From an uncultured Dialister sp. (GTDB lineage: Bacteria > Bacillota > Negativicutes > Veillonellales > Dialisteraceae): DNA of 5,309 bases. The notes below the pieces were generated by a model, which saw nothing but the letters and a program-made list of their open reading frames with translations, was not told the origin of the DNA and did not search any database. Location: the NCBI RefSeq assembly GCF_900538805.1, contig NZ_UPZP01000126.1, forward strand, positions 1 through 5,309, read 5' to 3'. Shown piece by piece: positions 5,231 through 5,309 of this stretch. Numbering within the stretch: the stretch's first letter is position 1; the number at the start of each line of letters is the position of its first letter. The position numbers and the translations under genes are program-made.

Positions 5231-5309
5231 CAGAGTGGAGAAATCTCCCTCTCCCAATGGCACAAGCCGCATTGGGGCGGAGATCTCTCGACTCAGAGTC
5301 TCAATAGAG

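Larger units (their letters stand above)
5012..5309. repeat. Structured intergenic repeat region, runs past the right edge
   Basis: No credible gene lies here. The stretch is crowded with symmetry: GAGTCTC or its complement GAGACTC occurs four times (5035, 5209, 5222, 5296). AGAGTCTC-N3-AGAG occurs twice (5221-5235 and 5295-5309, 13 of 15 bases equal). ATTGAGTCTCT (5032-5042) and AGAGTCTCAAT (5295-5305) form an inverted pair with one mismatch. CCCAATG/CATTGGG (5253-5259, 5270-5276) form a further stem, and GAGATCTC (5280-5287) and GACTC-A-GAGTC (5290-5300) are palindromes. The parts CATTTCGACCGAAG and GTGGAGAAATCTCC resemble a dispersed intergenic repeat I recall from Negativicutes and other genomes; copy number cannot be judged from one window. 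The region begins about 8 bases upstream of the -35 box. Confidence 0.65.

Noticed and set aside
5114..5272. 52-codon minus-strand frame, open for 64 codons up to the right edge
   Set aside because: It translates the hairpins and repeats and resembles the spurious hypothetical proteins often called on such repeats. No ribosome site, and no similarity to RbsR, which might be expected upstream of rbsK.

Overview
The window holds one complete ribose uptake and activation operon on the minus strand. In transcription order it is rbsK (ribokinase), rbsD (ribose pyranase), rbsA (double ABC ATPase), rbsC (permease) and rbsB (ribose-binding lipoprotein). This K-D-A-C-B order matches the rbsRKDACB layout known from Bacillus, but no rbsR-type repressor gene is seen next to rbsK. 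Lipoprotein processing of RbsB, strong GGAGG-type ribosome binding sites and intermediate base composition suggest a Bacillota bacterium. The intergenic repeat at the right edge looks to me like those of Negativicutes (Dialister, Acidaminococcus or Megasphaera relatives). That last placement rests on memory and is weak.

Layout from left to right. Bases 2-106 are an open plus-strand frame that looks like the 3' end of a convergent gene cut by the window edge. Bases 116-149 form a strong symmetrical hairpin with T-runs on both strands, well placed to end both that gene and the rbs transcript. Bases 175-4832 are the five rbs genes, packed with overlaps or gaps of at most 19 bases. Bases 4833-5004 are the rbs leader and promoter. 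The promoter has a consensus TATAAT box, a 17-bp spacer and a TTAACG box, with a perfect 15-bp palindrome lying across the -35 box and spacer. The leader also carries a cre/LacI-family-like site and a perfect 14-bp palindrome close to the start codon. Bases from about 5012 to the right edge hold no credible gene but a dense set of inverted and direct repeats, probably a dispersed intergenic element.

How it works together: RbsB captures D-ribose outside the cytoplasmic membrane. RbsC, presumably a dimer, forms the channel and RbsA drives transport with ATP. RbsD converts pyranose to furanose forms of ribose. RbsK phosphorylates ribose to ribose 5-phosphate, which enters the pentose phosphate pathway and nucleotide synthesis.

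I did not find a new biological system here. The genes are textbook rbs genes with all expected motifs. What deserves a second look is the control region (three distinct operator-like sites and no adjacent rbsR) and the structured repeat beside the promoter.
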